Shown in pieces: positions 1 through 10,886 of a stretch of 64,000 bases of DNA. Positions within the stretch are counted from its first letter, which is position 1. Every line of letters starts with the position of its first letter. The stretch comes from Nemertoderma westbladi. Lineage: Eukaryota; Xenacoelomorpha; Nemertodermatida; Nemertodermatidae. Made by a program: the position numbers and the translations under genes. The stretch spans positions 1 through 64,000 of the forward strand of contig JAUCBJ010005536.1 in the NCBI GenBank assembly GCA_032718475.1, in the 5' to 3' direction. The notes under the pieces are model-generated. The model searched no databases. It saw nothing but the letters and a program-made list of their open reading frames with translations, and was not told where the DNA came from.

Positions 1-1982
1 CCCCTTTGAGTATTTACTAATTTATCGCGTTCTAGCGCGATACTTTGCTGCACTTCTTGCAACTCTAGCCTACTTTCCCTTACTGTGCCCTTGAATTGCT
101 GAACAGTCTCCTGCATCTGCCCGAGCAGGAGATCCATCCCCCGCCGTCTCTCGTCCACCCATTCGACCGCCGAAGCGGGAGTCGCCAACGTTGTAGCGGG
201 CGGACGAGGGACAACGGGCGACAAATCATGAATATTTCGCTCGGGGTCCAGGACCTGAACTGTCTCCTGGGCAGTTCTACTGGGCACAGGTAGCTTAGTG
301 CTATGCAGAGGGAATTTAGAGGTAGCTTCAGGGAGCACAGGTGTATCTATCACCGAAGGGGTGATTTCAAGAACAGGCCTAATTATTTCAGGCTCATCTA
401 CTATAGTAGGGAGTCTTTCTATTTTAATTATTTGGTCTGTGGGCTCTGTACTACCTAAGTTGGTGTTATTTAGTTGCCTTCTAACAGCTGGAGGCAAATC
501 AGGCAATTTCTGACGGTGGAATGTTCTTTTACGTCTGCTTAGACGAGATCTATTTCCTTTGCCTTCAGTATCGGTGGTATCGCCTTCCTCCGATGATGTA
601 TATCCCTGTCTTTTGGGAGTAGATCGATTCATCATCTGCATATTGCTAGCTGTTAACTGTTTATTTATGCAGTCTTGATTCTCCTGAATGTTTTCCAATT
701 CTAACTGGGTGATCTCTTCAGCCGCTCTCCGTTCTGCTTCCGCCACCGCTGCCGCTTTTGCCTCTGCCGCTGCCGCTTTTCTTTCTGCCTCTGCCACTGC
801 TGCTATCTTTCTGTCTTCTATACGTTTTTTCTTTACTTGCTCCTCCTGGACTCGTGTGATGCGGAGTAGTTCATCAAATTTAGCCTGGTTCGCAGCCCTC
901 ATTTCCACATCGATGGCATCCAACACAAGCTTGGTTCCTTCACTATTAGGGCTAAGTCCCTCTAACCTTCTCCTCAACTCGTCATCACCTAAAAAACGTT
1001 GATAGTCTGACAGATAGATGTCAATGGCATCTCTCTTATGCGGTTTCTCTGCAGTCGCTTCACTTTCCACTTGGGAAAAAGTAGCGTCTGTTGATTCTCC
1101 ATGGGTTGAGCGTTCCTCCAGCTGAGCTTTCCACTGAGCTGTTCCTTGAACTTGGCGACTCACCCGTTGAAACCAAGTCTTTACGGCAACTTGCAACGAC
1201 GTGTCTTGTCTTCTTTTAGAAGCCTCTTCAAAGGCTGATAATATTAGCCTAATTCGCAGAATTCTTTCTCTAACTTGATAAAGCAGTTGTCCCTGCTCTT
1301 GAGGTCCTTGAGGTTGTTGTAACAGTTGTTTTTCCACTCTCTCCATAGAGCTGAAGAATCCCTGTGCGTATCCGGCTGCGGACCTCTTCCACACAGCTGG
1401 ATCGATGGTTTCCTTGGCTACTCCCATCCGGTGTATGTCTTCCCAGGCAGCTTCTGATAAATCAAACGGGAGTCCGTGTCCGGGGAAGTTCCATTGCGAC
1501 TCGACCATGGACTTCAGTTCTTCCCTTGTGTATCCAGCATAACTATCTCTAGTTGAACGCTGGCTTCTCGCCCAATCGATCTGGTGTTCTTCCACAGCGA
1601 TCAATAACCTAGTGAGTACGGCTGCAGGAAGGATGAGAAGGGGATCCGAATAAACCGCATCCATCATCTTTGCTCCGTGTTCTGGTGTCAGTTCTACAGT
1701 ATCCTCACTACTGGAGCTGTTGGGCCGTTGAGAAGTAAGTTCTTGGCTCGTGGGTTGTTGCTGTTCCGCTGCTTCTTGGTCCCGCTTGACCTGAGCTTGA
1801 GTGCTTATGATAGACCTACGATGTTGGACCAGCCTAGGTTCTTTTATTACTACTGGAGGGATGACCTTCCTCACAGTGGGAGGTGAACTGAACTTACGAC
1901 TAGACGGTTCTACGCCTCTATCTGAGTCGCAGATAGTTACATCTAATAAACTGTCTGACAGGTTCTGCTTAGTATCAGACAT
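1..1982 (-). CDS. Partial gag-like coiled-coil protein, at least 660 codons, open at the window edge
   Basis: Reading the minus strand from the ATG at 1982-1980 gives 660 codons without a stop down to the window edge, so the 3' end lies outside. Residues 1-110 are polar and low-complexity. Roughly residues 130-300 are a helical, Trp-containing region. About 375-435 is an Ala/Glu/Arg-rich coiled coil (EAERKAAAAEAKAAA type). About 455-490 is an acidic then basic stretch that could be nucleic-acid binding or nuclear targeting. A Pro-rich linker follows, then a second helical segment from about 620. No zinc knuckle, protease or RT is visible in the part present. The size, composition and repeat-rich surroundings suggest a retroelement gag or another transposon-borne structural protein. 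That is inference: I do not recognise the family, and a host coiled-coil gene remains possible. The reading frame itself is clear. Confidence 0.6.
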   Translation of the reverse strand, partial: MSDTKQNLSDSLLDVTICDSDRGVEPSSRKFSSPPTVRKVIPPVVIKEPRLVQHRRSIISTQAQVKRDQEAAEQQQPTSQELTSQRPNSSSSEDTVELTPEHGAKMMDAVYSDPLLILPAAVLTRLLIAVEEHQIDWARSQRSTRDSYAGYTREELKSMVESQWNFPGHGLPFDLSEAAWEDIHRMGVAKETIDPAVWKRSAAGYAQGFFSSMERVEKQLLQQPQGPQEQGQLLYQVRERILRIRLILSAFEEASKRRQDTSLQVAVKTWFQRVSRQVQGTAQWKAQLEERSTHGESTDATFSQVESEATAEKPHKRDAIDIYLSDYQRFLGDDELRRRLEGLSPNSEGTKLVLDAIDVEMRAANQAKFDELLRITRVQEEQVKKKRIEDRKIAAVAEAERKAAAAEAKAAAVAEAERRAAEEITQLELENIQENQDCINKQLTASNMQMMNRSTPKRQGYTSSEEGDTTDTEGKGNRSRLSRRKRTFHRQKLPDLPPAVRRQLNNTNLGSTEPTDQIIKIERLPTIVDEPEIIRPVLEITPSVIDTPVLPEATSKFPLHSTKLPVPSRTAQETVQVLDPERNIHDLSPVVPRPPATTLATPASAVEWVDERRRGMDLLLGQMQETVQQFKGTVRESRLELQEVQQSIALERDKLVNTQR

Positions 1983-2114
1983 GTTTATGTGTACAGTTGA
2001 ATGTCTACTGCTGTATTACAGTCTGAGCAAGTCTAGTAACTCAGTATTAACTGCTAGCCTAGTAATTAATTACCGGTACTGCTACTCAGTGTAGCGTGAT
2101 ATATATAATATATT

Positions 2115-2760
2115 AGAATACCGGTATGCTTATAGTATATATAACTATATAAGTATTATTACAGACTAGGTTTATCACAGAATACCGGTATAATTTTAGC
2201 ACAAATATATATAAATATATAATAGGCCTATTGGGAATACCGGTATACAGCTTACAGTTTTGTAGTATATATAATTATAATTCTGGACTAGAATTAATTA
2301 TAATGTACCAGTATAATTTCAGCCTAAATTTATAGAAATAAAGATAATAGGCCTATCGTAAATACCGGTATGCAGTTTACACTTATAGTGTATATATATA
2401 ATAAGTATAATTACAAACTAGAATTAATTATAAAGTACCGGTATAATTTCAACCTAAATTTATAGAAATAAAGATAATAGGCCTATCGTAAATACCGGTA
2501 TGCAGTTTACACTTATAGTGTATATATATAAGTATAATTACAAACTAGAATTAATTATAAAGTACCGGTATAATTTCAGCCTAAATTTATAGAAATAAAG
2601 ATAATAGGCCTATCGTAAATACCGGTATGCAGTTTACACTTATAGTATATATATATAAGTATAATTACAAACTAGAATTAATTACAGAATACCGGTATGA
2701 TTTCAACCTAAAATTTATAGAAATAAATATAATAAGCCTATTGTAAATACCGGTATATCA
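2115..2760. repeat. Tandem array, about 127-130 bp unit, ACCGGTAT-containing
   Basis: Units starting with AATACCGGTATGCAGTTTAC occur at 2361, 2491 and 2618, giving periods of 130 and 127 bp. More diverged units lie before and after. Each unit has two ACCGGTAT sites, an AT-rich core and the block AATAGGCCTATCGTA. There is no coding potential. The array lies just upstream of the minus-strand ORF at 1982, so it could be a leader or promoter repeat of that element. Confidence 0.85.
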
Positions 2761-3700
2761 ATTATTTTAAATAACTGAATTTCTGAATTTCAAGGGTTAC
2801 TTGGTTACCTTACTTACTTTATTACCGTTATTTGAGCAGTAATCCAACTGATATTGAGACCTAATGGTTGTATGGTAGGCCTACTATTTTTAAATCGTTA
2901 GATTTGATTTATAATATATATATACCCGTTTTAATGGGTTTTGTCAATGTTTGAAATAAATGTTATTATTTCTGGGGAGTAATCACTACACAAAGCGGTG
3001 CGCTTTCAGTGAAGTGTTACTTATAGGACACTAAAACAAATAATACTAATTTACCTAAGTTACTTAATACTACAAATTACGTACAATTCGGGTGAGATTA
3101 CAATCTCTAAATAAACACAAAAATTTACAAAAAGCACAAAATACGAATTTTCAGGGTAATTTTACAAGAAGTCTACAAACCAGCCTAACAAAGGGTTAGA
3201 ATTCTGGTTATTACAACGGACAGGGTACTGCGGTATTTGAAAATAATACGTAGTAGTAAATACACTGCGTTGTCCAGATAGGAAAATACCACCGCCTGAC
3301 GACCTATAGCCGTATCGCTATAGGTACTACGTTATGTATCACGGAGTGTTCCTACCTAGAAGTTAATAGAGCTAATCGAACGTGCCTATCAACCACTTTA
3401 CAACACAAATATAATGCCTACACTAATTACTTTCGGAAAGCACTGTACACTAAACCCTAAATTAGGTACGAGTACTTGTACAACAGATAATCAGTAGTTA
3501 AATATACTTGAACAACTAAAAGAACCACGGCATCTGCTGGAGTGACCGGTGCACAAAATCACCAGTCTTTACCTACGCCAAGCAGCCCGTGTAGTACCGG
3601 GGTTAATTTAACTATAGCGGTATGTATAACAAACACAATTATTGTAGGAACAAACTTGGGGAATGAATGTTGCGAATAATCGCATAAACTCTGAATAATA
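2761..3700. other. Non-coding AT-rich stretch
   Basis: I see no ORF with recognisable content, no RNA gene and no strong repeat here beyond short ATAT runs near 2910-2930. It may be the untranslated leader or LTR-like region of the element at 1-1982, but no matching second copy is visible to define LTR ends. Confidence 0.5.
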
Positions 3701-3705
3701 AATAT

Positions 3706-4123
3706 TACGCTACGCGTACAAACCACTCAAACAAAATGCAGACCAAACACTGACAGACTACTATCAAGCCTAAATAAACTACAGGACATGCAGACTCCGA
3801 AATGATTAGGTAGTATGCGTTCTAACCCAGTAGTACGACTTATTCTTTAGTTGGGGGTTTACCTTACAGCATTGGCTGCCCCTACTTCCTAACCGTTCTT
3901 TATCGGACAGAGGCCCTACACACACTGCAATCCGTTCAGACCTAATAACAGCCAGACAACTATCCAGCCTACAAATTATCTAAATAAATATTATACGCTA
4001 CCTGTACAGACTACACAAACAAAGTACAGACTAAACGATGGCAGACTACTCTCAAGCCTAAATAAACTACAGGACATGCAGACTCCGAAATGATTAGGTA
4101 GTATGCGTTCTAACCCAGTACTA
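3706..4123. repeat. 290-bp tandem duplication (unit 1 and first half of unit 2)
   Basis: The block AAGCCTAAATAAACTACAGG at 3767 recurs 290 bp later at 4057, followed in both by the same roughly 60 bp ending TTCTAACCCAGTA. In unit 1 the sequence continues into GTACGACTTATTC. In unit 2 it is broken by a LINE and resumes with GTACGACTTATTC at 5863. Unit 1 therefore preserves the empty target site of the LINE insertion. Confidence 0.85.
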
Positions 4124-5848
4124 CTAGGATCGGCATGCTGCATTGCAGCTGCATTTTTAAGAATGCTGTGCCGGCTTGTCAACAAAATTGCGCCGCCACA
4201 ACTCCCTATCACCCATGACATTTGCTAGATCATCCGCATCTTTAAGGCCAGTGTCCTTTAAGATGCGTCTCAAGAAAGTCATGGGCTGTCCACCATGCTT
4301 ATTCACTCCATGAGGCTGCCAAAGTACAAGATTATGCACTGGCTGGTCCTCACGGCGAAAGCAATGTCCTGCAAAGCGGAGGCGATTTTGTTCTAGTGTC
4401 AAGCTTGGGGGAACCAATGAGACACCTCCAATGTTATATAGTGTCTGGTTGGAGATGTGTGCATTGTACTTGACACAATGTACCCGGCGTAGCATTCTTG
4501 TGAATGTGCCATCCAGAGATTTGGTGTCCTCAGCAGTTAGAGCCCAGCATGGCCTCCCGTAGATGAGTACTGGAACTACTGCTGCTCTAAATAATCGGAC
4601 CTTAAGTTTCCGATTAATTCTAGGTGACTTCCAAATCCTGGAAAGCCTATTCAAGGCTGCCCATGCCTTTCCCTTACGTATTCGAAGGTCCTCACCTGAC
4701 TTCCGGATCCATGATCCCAGGTAACAGAAGTCGTCCACATGCTCAAGCATACCATCCTTTGAGCTTATGCTCATCCGATCAGAGACTTGCTGAGGACTTT
4801 CAAAGTTAACTGTCAGAATTTTGGTCTTTCTGGAGTTAATAAAAAGACCAACACTAGAAGCAGCATGTTCTAATGAGCTGAGGAGCCGCTGGGCTCCCTC
4901 TAATGATTCTGAGAGTACTCCTAAGTCATCAGCAAAGTCTAGATCAGTTAGGTACTTGGCAGGATTTCCTCGACTTCTGGAGCCAGTAGGTGGAGTTATC
5001 ATCACCCCATCATCATTATGATGATCTAAGGACATGCGTAGAATATAGTCAACCACAATAATGAACAAGAATGGTGCAAGTGTGTCTCCTTGGAGGACGC
5101 CCCATAACACTTCAAATGGTTCTGTGTCACCATCAACAGTAGACACAAATGTTGTCGAACCATCGTATACTGATCTGATTGCTGCAATAATTTCATCAGG
5201 AATGCCATATAATGAAAGTATGCTGAACATACGTGAGCGAGAGACTGAATCAAAGGCCTTGAAGAAGTCAACAAAGATAACAGCCAGATGCCTGTCTTTC
5301 TTTTTTGATAACTCTTCAATTATCCTTCTAAGTGCCAAAATGGGCTCCATGGTCCCACGACCTTTACGGAACCCATTCTTATTTCCACGTAGCAGTCTCT
5401 CAATGGGATCCCTGATGCGATTTAATAGAATTCTATTGTATAGTTTTGCAGCAATCGAGATCAATGAGATTCCCCGAAAAGAACCATAGAGTGTTAGGTT
5501 GCCCTTCTTGGGAACTGGCACCAACTTATTTGTTTTCATTTCTTGTGGGACTCTTGTTGTACGGTACATGTCTACTATGATGGGATAGATGAGCTTTAAA
5601 CACTCAGGTATTTTAAAGACCTCAGGGGGAACACCATCTACTCCACTGGCACGATTGGTCCTAATGCTCCCCGCAGCAGCCCTCACCCCCGCAAAGGAGA
5701 CATCGCCAATGGGAACACCCGGGAGTACAGACTCAGACACTTTTACTTCCATAAAGCCACCAGGCAACACCCTGTCACCACTGAGGAGCCCCCCAAAGTG
5801 GGCCCCCCAACCACCGAGGCGATCGGCCGGCGACCCAGCCCCAAACCT
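4124..5848 (-). mobile_element. 5'-truncated APE-type non-LTR retrotransposon (LINE family 1)
   Basis: The copy carries the RT half of a LINE and ends in a very short 3' tail with TAG triplets (minus strand CCTAGTAGTAC). The 13-bp direct repeat TTCTAACCCAGTA lies on both sides (4109-4121 and 5850-5862), as expected for target-primed insertion. An unoccupied copy of the target exists in the neighbouring tandem unit. Three further pieces of the same family lie at 8385-10886, 40582-41497 and 50168-50625. Clade assignment (RTE-like or other) is not secure from reading alone. Confidence 0.85.
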
Positions 5849-5851
5849 CAC
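4157..5851 (-). CDS. LINE reverse transcriptase, 5'-truncated
   Basis: This is an uninterrupted frame of 564 codons. It starts inside the protein because of 5' truncation: the first codon is GTG and the first residues read across the insertion junction. The RT fingers/palm motifs are present: the NRASGVDGVPPEVFK region, GFRKGRGT, the FVDFFKAFDS catalytic block, LQGDTLAPFLF, and the catalytic box FADD near residues 306-309. The C-terminal part has the SWIRKSGEDLRIRKGKAWAA and LRFAGHCFRRED blocks usual for this LINE type. The N-terminal endonuclease is absent here but present in the copy at 8385-10886. The protein would reverse-transcribe LINE RNA at a nicked target. This copy cannot mobilise itself because it lacks promoter and endonuclease, although its RT frame is intact, which argues for a fairly recent insertion. 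Confidence 0.85.
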   Translation of the reverse strand: MRFGAGSPADRLGGWGAHFGGLLSGDRVLPGGFMEVKVSESVLPGVPIGDVSFAGVRAAAGSIRTNRASGVDGVPPEVFKIPECLKLIYPIIVDMYRTTRVPQEMKTNKLVPVPKKGNLTLYGSFRGISLISIAAKLYNRILLNRIRDPIERLLRGNKNGFRKGRGTMEPILALRRIIEELSKKKDRHLAVIFVDFFKAFDSVSRSRMFSILSLYGIPDEIIAAIRSVYDGSTTFVSTVDGDTEPFEVLWGVLQGDTLAPFLFIIVVDYILRMSLDHHNDDGVMITPPTGSRSRGNPAKYLTDLDFADDLGVLSESLEGAQRLLSSLEHAASSVGLFINSRKTKILTVNFESPQQVSDRMSISSKDGMLEHVDDFCYLGSWIRKSGEDLRIRKGKAWAALNRLSRIWKSPRINRKLKVRLFRAAVVPVLIYGRPCWALTAEDTKSLDGTFTRMLRRVHCVKYNAHISNQTLYNIGGVSLVPPSLTLEQNRLRFAGHCFRREDQPVHNLVLWQPHGVNKHGGQPMTFLRRILKDTGLKDADDLANVMGDRELWRRNFVDKPAQHS

Positions 5852-6020
5852 TTCTAACCCAGTAGTACGACTTATTCTTTAGTTGGGGGTTTACCTTACA
5901 GCATTGGCTGCCCCTACTTCCTAACCGTTCTTTATCGGACACGTGATCTACACACACTGCAATCCGTTCAGACTTAACAGCAATCAGACAACAGCTCAGC
6001 CTACAAATTGTCTGTACAAT
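5849..6020. repeat. Second half of 290-bp tandem unit 2, right of the LINE
   Basis: This continues the tandem unit after the LINE. It matches 3822-3990 closely (TTCTAACCCAGTAGTACGAC, then GCATTGGCTGCCCCTACTTC) and diverges after about 6020. Confidence 0.8.
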
Positions 6021-6185
6021 ATGATCAGGCTTACACGCCTTCTGTTCAATACTGGCCTACAAATAAATAAAACTGACAGAAATAAGTAAGCTCCAAAAGA
6101 AACAAGGGGTGTACAGTCCCTAATCTCTTAAACAGCCTACCGGTATACAACACCACAATCGAATAATACTAATGTACTTATACTA

Positions 6186-6310
6186 GAAGTACCGGTTAGG
6201 ACAGTTGGGCCTACAAACCTACTGAAGTACCGATTCTGGCAGTTGGACCTACGGGCCTACAGCAGTACCGGTTCTGGCAGTTGGGCCTACTGACCTACAG
6301 ATGTACCGTT
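6186..6310. repeat. Three imperfect 45-48 bp tandem units
   Basis: Units of the form GTACCGRTTCTGGCAGTTGG followed by RCCTACNRRCCTAC repeat three times. The ACCGGT core recalls the array at 2115-2760. No coding content. Confidence 0.75.
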
Positions 6311-6379
6311 CAGGTTTACCGGTTGACCGGTACTTTCAACTTTATTGCTTACTGCAATAAAGAAGCTATATCCGTTATT

Positions 6380-7110
6380 GTTCGCGCTTTCAGACCTTTG
6401 GCAGTTTAACCCGCCAAATTAGGATGTCTTTTAGATAATAAATCACTTTTAGCCTATGACAAGTATTTGATTCACTACACTAGTCGAAACCAATCTGTGC
6501 GCGATCATTCACCCGCTGGATATACCCGGGAGATTGGGTTCGACGGCTTAATCTTATTGCTATGTAAGCCTAATGTATTATTCGACTGACAGTATTATAT
6601 AATCTCTGACAATATTATTCACCTTCGGGGAATATTAACAGTACCTTTAGGACGTGGCGCTCTATCTATATAAACAGAGTTATGACTTAAACTACTCACA
6701 ACGATATGGCTTAGTTATAATTCACATATATGGCGCATTCTTTAGGAAATGCTTCGTTATCAGTCTCACTCATACACAATGCTGCACAATACTGCACACT
6801 AATCTGCCGATCTTCACTGATTTTAGTCACATATAAAAGGAACACGGACCGAATCATGTAGGGTCTATCAAATAACATTAGATTCACTTCAAACCACTTT
6901 AACATAAGTCACAATCGTTATATGTAACCTTTCTCTCTTACCTTCGGTATATCAAGAATATTGGGTTTTCGGGGTTATTTATCGTTATTCCAAATATAAT
7001 AATTCATCAACCATATTATGGAGGACCGACAGCAAATAGCAGTATAACAATATAAAGTATGCACAGTGTTACACAGTATGCAGTGTCAGTAAGATATTAA
7101 GTGTTGTTAG
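6380..7110. repeat. Dispersed repeat family A, copy 1
   Basis: The segment beginning TGTTCGCGCTTTCAGACCTT is a diverged copy of 24888-25560. They share colinear blocks such as GTTTAACC, ATATAATCTCYGACAA, CTTTCGGGGAAATATTAACAG, GGACGTGG and GGCGCATTCTTTAGGAA. A TATA-like CTATATAAA at about 6667-6675 and a tRNA-like segment near 6480-6550 are present. It may be a solo LTR or a non-autonomous element. Termini and target duplication were not found. Confidence 0.65.
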
Positions 7111-7112
7111 TT

Positions 7113-7186
7113 AGTTCATCAGTTTGTTCATTAGTTTGTTCATTAGTTTGTTCATTAGTTTGTTCATTAGTTTGTTCATTAGTTTG
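7113..7186. repeat. 12-bp minisatellite (GTTCATTAGTTT)n
   Basis: About six near-perfect head-to-tail units of GTTCATTAGTTT. No function is evident. Confidence 0.9.
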
Positions 7187-7189
7187 ATA

Positions 7190-8384
7190 ACGGATATATG
7201 TCCTTATAATTAAGCCTACTAGTGTTAAGCTAAAAACAGAAAGGCACAAAATATTTCCAAGCCGTTCTCTCCTGGCTTAGAATCACCAACAACACTAAAA
7301 ACTGATAAGAATAACCTTATTTACAAAAGCTTCCACCCACCACAGAGAATGAGCATACAGATAGGAAAATTCAGTTCAGTAGATCTGTGATAGGTCGAAA
7401 TCAAAACCAACTCAAATCCTATTGGCAGATACAGAAAGCAGGGCTGTGGGGCAACCTTCCCAAGCTGGTTGGACGATCAAACGTAGCCCAGATCCCTTCG
7501 CACAGCAAATCAGCCAATCAGCCGGTAGCTTGCACTATTCGAGTTATAGATCCCTTTTTAGAGTATTCCAGCGCCTGGGGGGAACTGGTTAGCAAGGCAA
7601 ACGAATCAGTTATCCCACAAAAGCTTTTACACTGTTCTCGCGATTCTCCGGACGGTTTTTTGGTCTCTGGATAGGTCTCTGGTTCCCGGGTATTGAAAAC
7701 AGACATTTTACCCAGAGATCAGTGATTTGACAAATTAGAAATACAGTAGATATTTAAAAATAGATCCTGTACAACACAAAATGTGAAATGAAGATTATTT
7801 TTCACAAATTTTTTACAATTAATTATTTCTTTCATTTTCAAACTATTTTACATACACTGCTTCAACACAATTATATATTCACTTTTACACTATTTCTATT
7901 TATAATAAATGTACCGATAATCTTCTATTTAATTAATTTAAGGTGCGTTTAATTTTAAGTTAAATTAGCACCTGTTCTTATTTAAGGATAAGGGCGCTTA
8001 ATTTGAGCACTCATAATGTTTCAAAATGAAAGAAAGGGCTGTTCTCCATTCAATTTGTTATAGGATGGATAATATGACGTCCAAATGGAGAGAACGAGCG
8101 TAACGAGGCTTGTAAATGGGACGATTAGAGTACTATACCTGTGCACTAAGTATTCGTAAATGATTAAGTTTATAGTACATTGAAATGTTTATGATTTGAA
8201 CAATTGTAAAATAAGTGCCTTTAACTAACAAAGTTAATTAACAAATATATATCTACTGTATCATACTATACACTGTAAATGTAAATATCTGAATATGGCC
8301 GGAGAATCCTGATGAAACAAAAGAACAAATTAAAATGTACCCGAACGAAATGGCCAATCTTATAAAAACAATAAGACATTAAAA
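7190..8384. other. Non-coding, AT-rich
   Basis: Short ORFs on both strands at 7387-7706 overlap each other and resemble nothing I know. The rest is AT-rich with no RNA gene or clear repeat. Confidence 0.5.
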
Positions 8385-10886
8385 TTTACCCAAACTGCCC
8401 ATGCCTTTCCCTTACGATTTCGAAGGTCCTCACCTGACTTCCGGATCCATGATCCCAGGTAACAGAAGTTGTCCACATGCTCAAGCATACCATCCTTTGA
8501 GCTTATGCTCACCCGATCAGAGACTTTCTGAGGACTTTCAAAGATAACTGTCAAAATTTTGGTCTTTCTGGAGTTAATAAAAAGACATGCTGCAATAATT
8601 TCATTAGGAATCCCATATAATGAAAGTTTGTTGAACATACGTGAGCGAGAAACTGAATCAAAGGCCTTGAAGAAATCAACAAAGATAACAGCCAGATGCC
8701 TGTCTTTCTTTTTGGATAACTCTTCAATTATCCTTCTACTGTAAGTGCCAAAATGGGCTCCATGGTCCCACGACCTTTACGGAACCCATTCTGATTTCCA
8801 CGGAGCAGTCTCTCAATAATGGGATCCCTGGTGCGATTTAATATAATTCTATTGTATAGCTTTGCAGCAATCGAGATTAATGAGATTCCCCGAAAAGAAC
8901 CATAGAGTGTTAGGTTGCCCTTCTTGGGAACTGGCACCAACTTATTTGTTTTCATTTCTTGTGGGACTCTTGTTGTTCGGTACATGTCTACTATGATGGG
9001 ATAGATGAGCTTTAAACTCTCAGGTATTTTAAAGACCTCAGGGGGAACACCATCTATTCCACTGGCACGATTTGTCTTAATGCTCTTTGCAGCAGCCTTC
9101 ACTTCTGCAAAGGAGATATCGTCAATGGGAATATCTGGGAGTACAGACTCAGACACTTTTACTTCTATAAAGTTATCACGCAATACCCTCTCATTATTGA
9201 GGAGCTTTTCAAAGTGGGCCTTCCAACCATTGATTCAGCCTTAACCTTGGTGGTTGGTTGGCTTTTCCGCCCAGTAAGCAAGTTGATCGATTCCCATGCC
9301 TGGGATAATTGCCTGCTGTCATCAGCATCATTGATGGCATCAACCTGTTGGTTTATTAGCTCCTGTAGATTAACAGAGTACTGCCTGTTGAGGGACCTAG
9401 ATGCAGCCTTAACTGCATTCTTGGCCGCTGTAGTCTGTTTGAGTCGGGACTCTTTCTGCGCCTTATGAAGGTCATTTCGGCACTTCTGAATTTTGTTGTC
9501 AGTCCAGGGGGCCCTTTCCCTGTTTCGAGGGTATACAGGAACTGTTTCTGCAGCTGCTAAGTTAACTGCTTCTGTTGAGGCAGTATAGCCCTCGCAGTGA
9601 TCTGCCGCCTCAGAGGCAAGAACCTCATACCTGTTGCTCAGCTGTAGTGTGAAGCTGGATCTCACACTTGGCTGTTGCAACAGAGAAGACCAGTCATGCC
9701 GCGGCAAGGCAAATTTCGTTGTTCTGCTAGTACGCAGACTAAGTCTTACCCTGGCCACAATAAGGCGGTGATCACTGGAGAAGTGTAAATGGATGAAGTG
9801 TAAATGCATTACAGTCTTGTATAGAGCTCCTGTATTTCCTACGAAACAGAATATGGTCTATCTGGGACTTGTGACCACTGGGTCCACTATGAGTCCATAG
9901 CTTTCCAGTTCGCTTCTTGAACTGGGTTCCAGCCGAAAACAATCCATTTCCAGAGATAAAATCCTGAAGATGGACGGAATTTCGGTTAACACTATTGCTA
10001 TAGACCCAGGGCGATGTAGGTGATTGATGCAGACTTGCATTAAAGTCTCCCAGGAATGTTAAGAATGCATGCTGATCCACTTCATCAGTAGCTGCTTGTA
10101 GATTGTGGTAGAAATTGTCCACCTCCTATACAGGGGCAACACTAGTTGGAGAGTAACACACAATCAGAACCACCCTAGGGAACTTCCCCTAGGGGCCAGT
10201 CTTCCAGAACATGAGAAGTGACAACGGATGATGCGGTTAGAGATTTGGTCTATTTTGTTCAATGCTGCATGTGCAGTTGGATTCATCAATAGACCAATTC
10301 CACAATTGCCACTATCATCTGCTGACGCGAGGGCGAGTCGCCAACCGCCCCCCATGTCCTTAATCAGAACCTCATCAGTCTGTCCAGTCTGCATTCGGTG
10401 CTCTTGAACACCCACTGCGCTAAGAGAAAGCTTATCTGCCAAGGCAGTCAGCTCACCTTGTCGCATTGGGGACCCGAGTGTTAGGGTGTTTACTGAGGCT
10501 AGTCTAGTGACTTGCCTCAGATTCACCAATGGCTTTGTTGGTCGGGGTGGAACATGAGAGTAGCCTCCAACTCCAGAATCCCTCTCCCCATCACAATCTG
10601 GCCTCCCTGGTGACCCAGGGTTTGGGCCAGAAAGGTCATCAGGAAAGGGACTCAAAGAATTGTTGGCTGCTCTCTCTCCAGTAGGGGGTGAGACAGGCAG
10701 CCGGTCAGGAGTTAACTGACGCCTGTGAGGCCGATTGTGTCCGGTAATTCCACTGGCCTCTAGTGGCCGGACCTCCGCATTGCTAATGTAATCCATAGTG
10801 GGGGTTGGGGGGTGCTTTTTTGCCGAGTCAGCTCTCGGGGCAAATACCACACCCTGGTTTGCCATTCCACAGGGTGGGTGTCGCAA
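8385..10886 (-). pseudogene. Degenerate LINE family 1 copy with endonuclease, linker and gutted RT
   Basis: Read on the minus strand, the pieces are in LINE order. 10886-10164 is an N-terminal Pro-rich leader followed by the first part of an APE-type endonuclease (GVQEHRM, then a GIGLLMN block). 10122-9772 is the endonuclease C-terminal half (FLGDFNA, then SQIDHILF). 9809-9165 is the SSDHRL endonuclease end and linker. 9183-8728 and 8638-8385 are RT. Frames are broken at several joints. Compared with 4157-5851, about 330 bp containing the FADD catalytic box is deleted, and the deletion (junction near 8587) keeps the frame. This copy cannot be active. It is the only one here that shows the endonuclease of this family, so it defines the full domain order EN-linker-RT. 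Confidence 0.85.

Noticed and set aside
688-1002. Ala-rich plus-strand ORF
   Set aside because: It is the antisense shadow of the Ala/Glu/Arg coiled coil in the longer minus-strand frame (1982 to 1).
5061-5489. 142-codon plus-strand ORF within the LINE
   Set aside because: Antisense shadow of the LINE reverse transcriptase.
7387-7706. Opposed 95- and 62-codon ORFs as a small gene
   Set aside because: They overlap on opposite strands and neither has a recognisable domain or support from a second copy.
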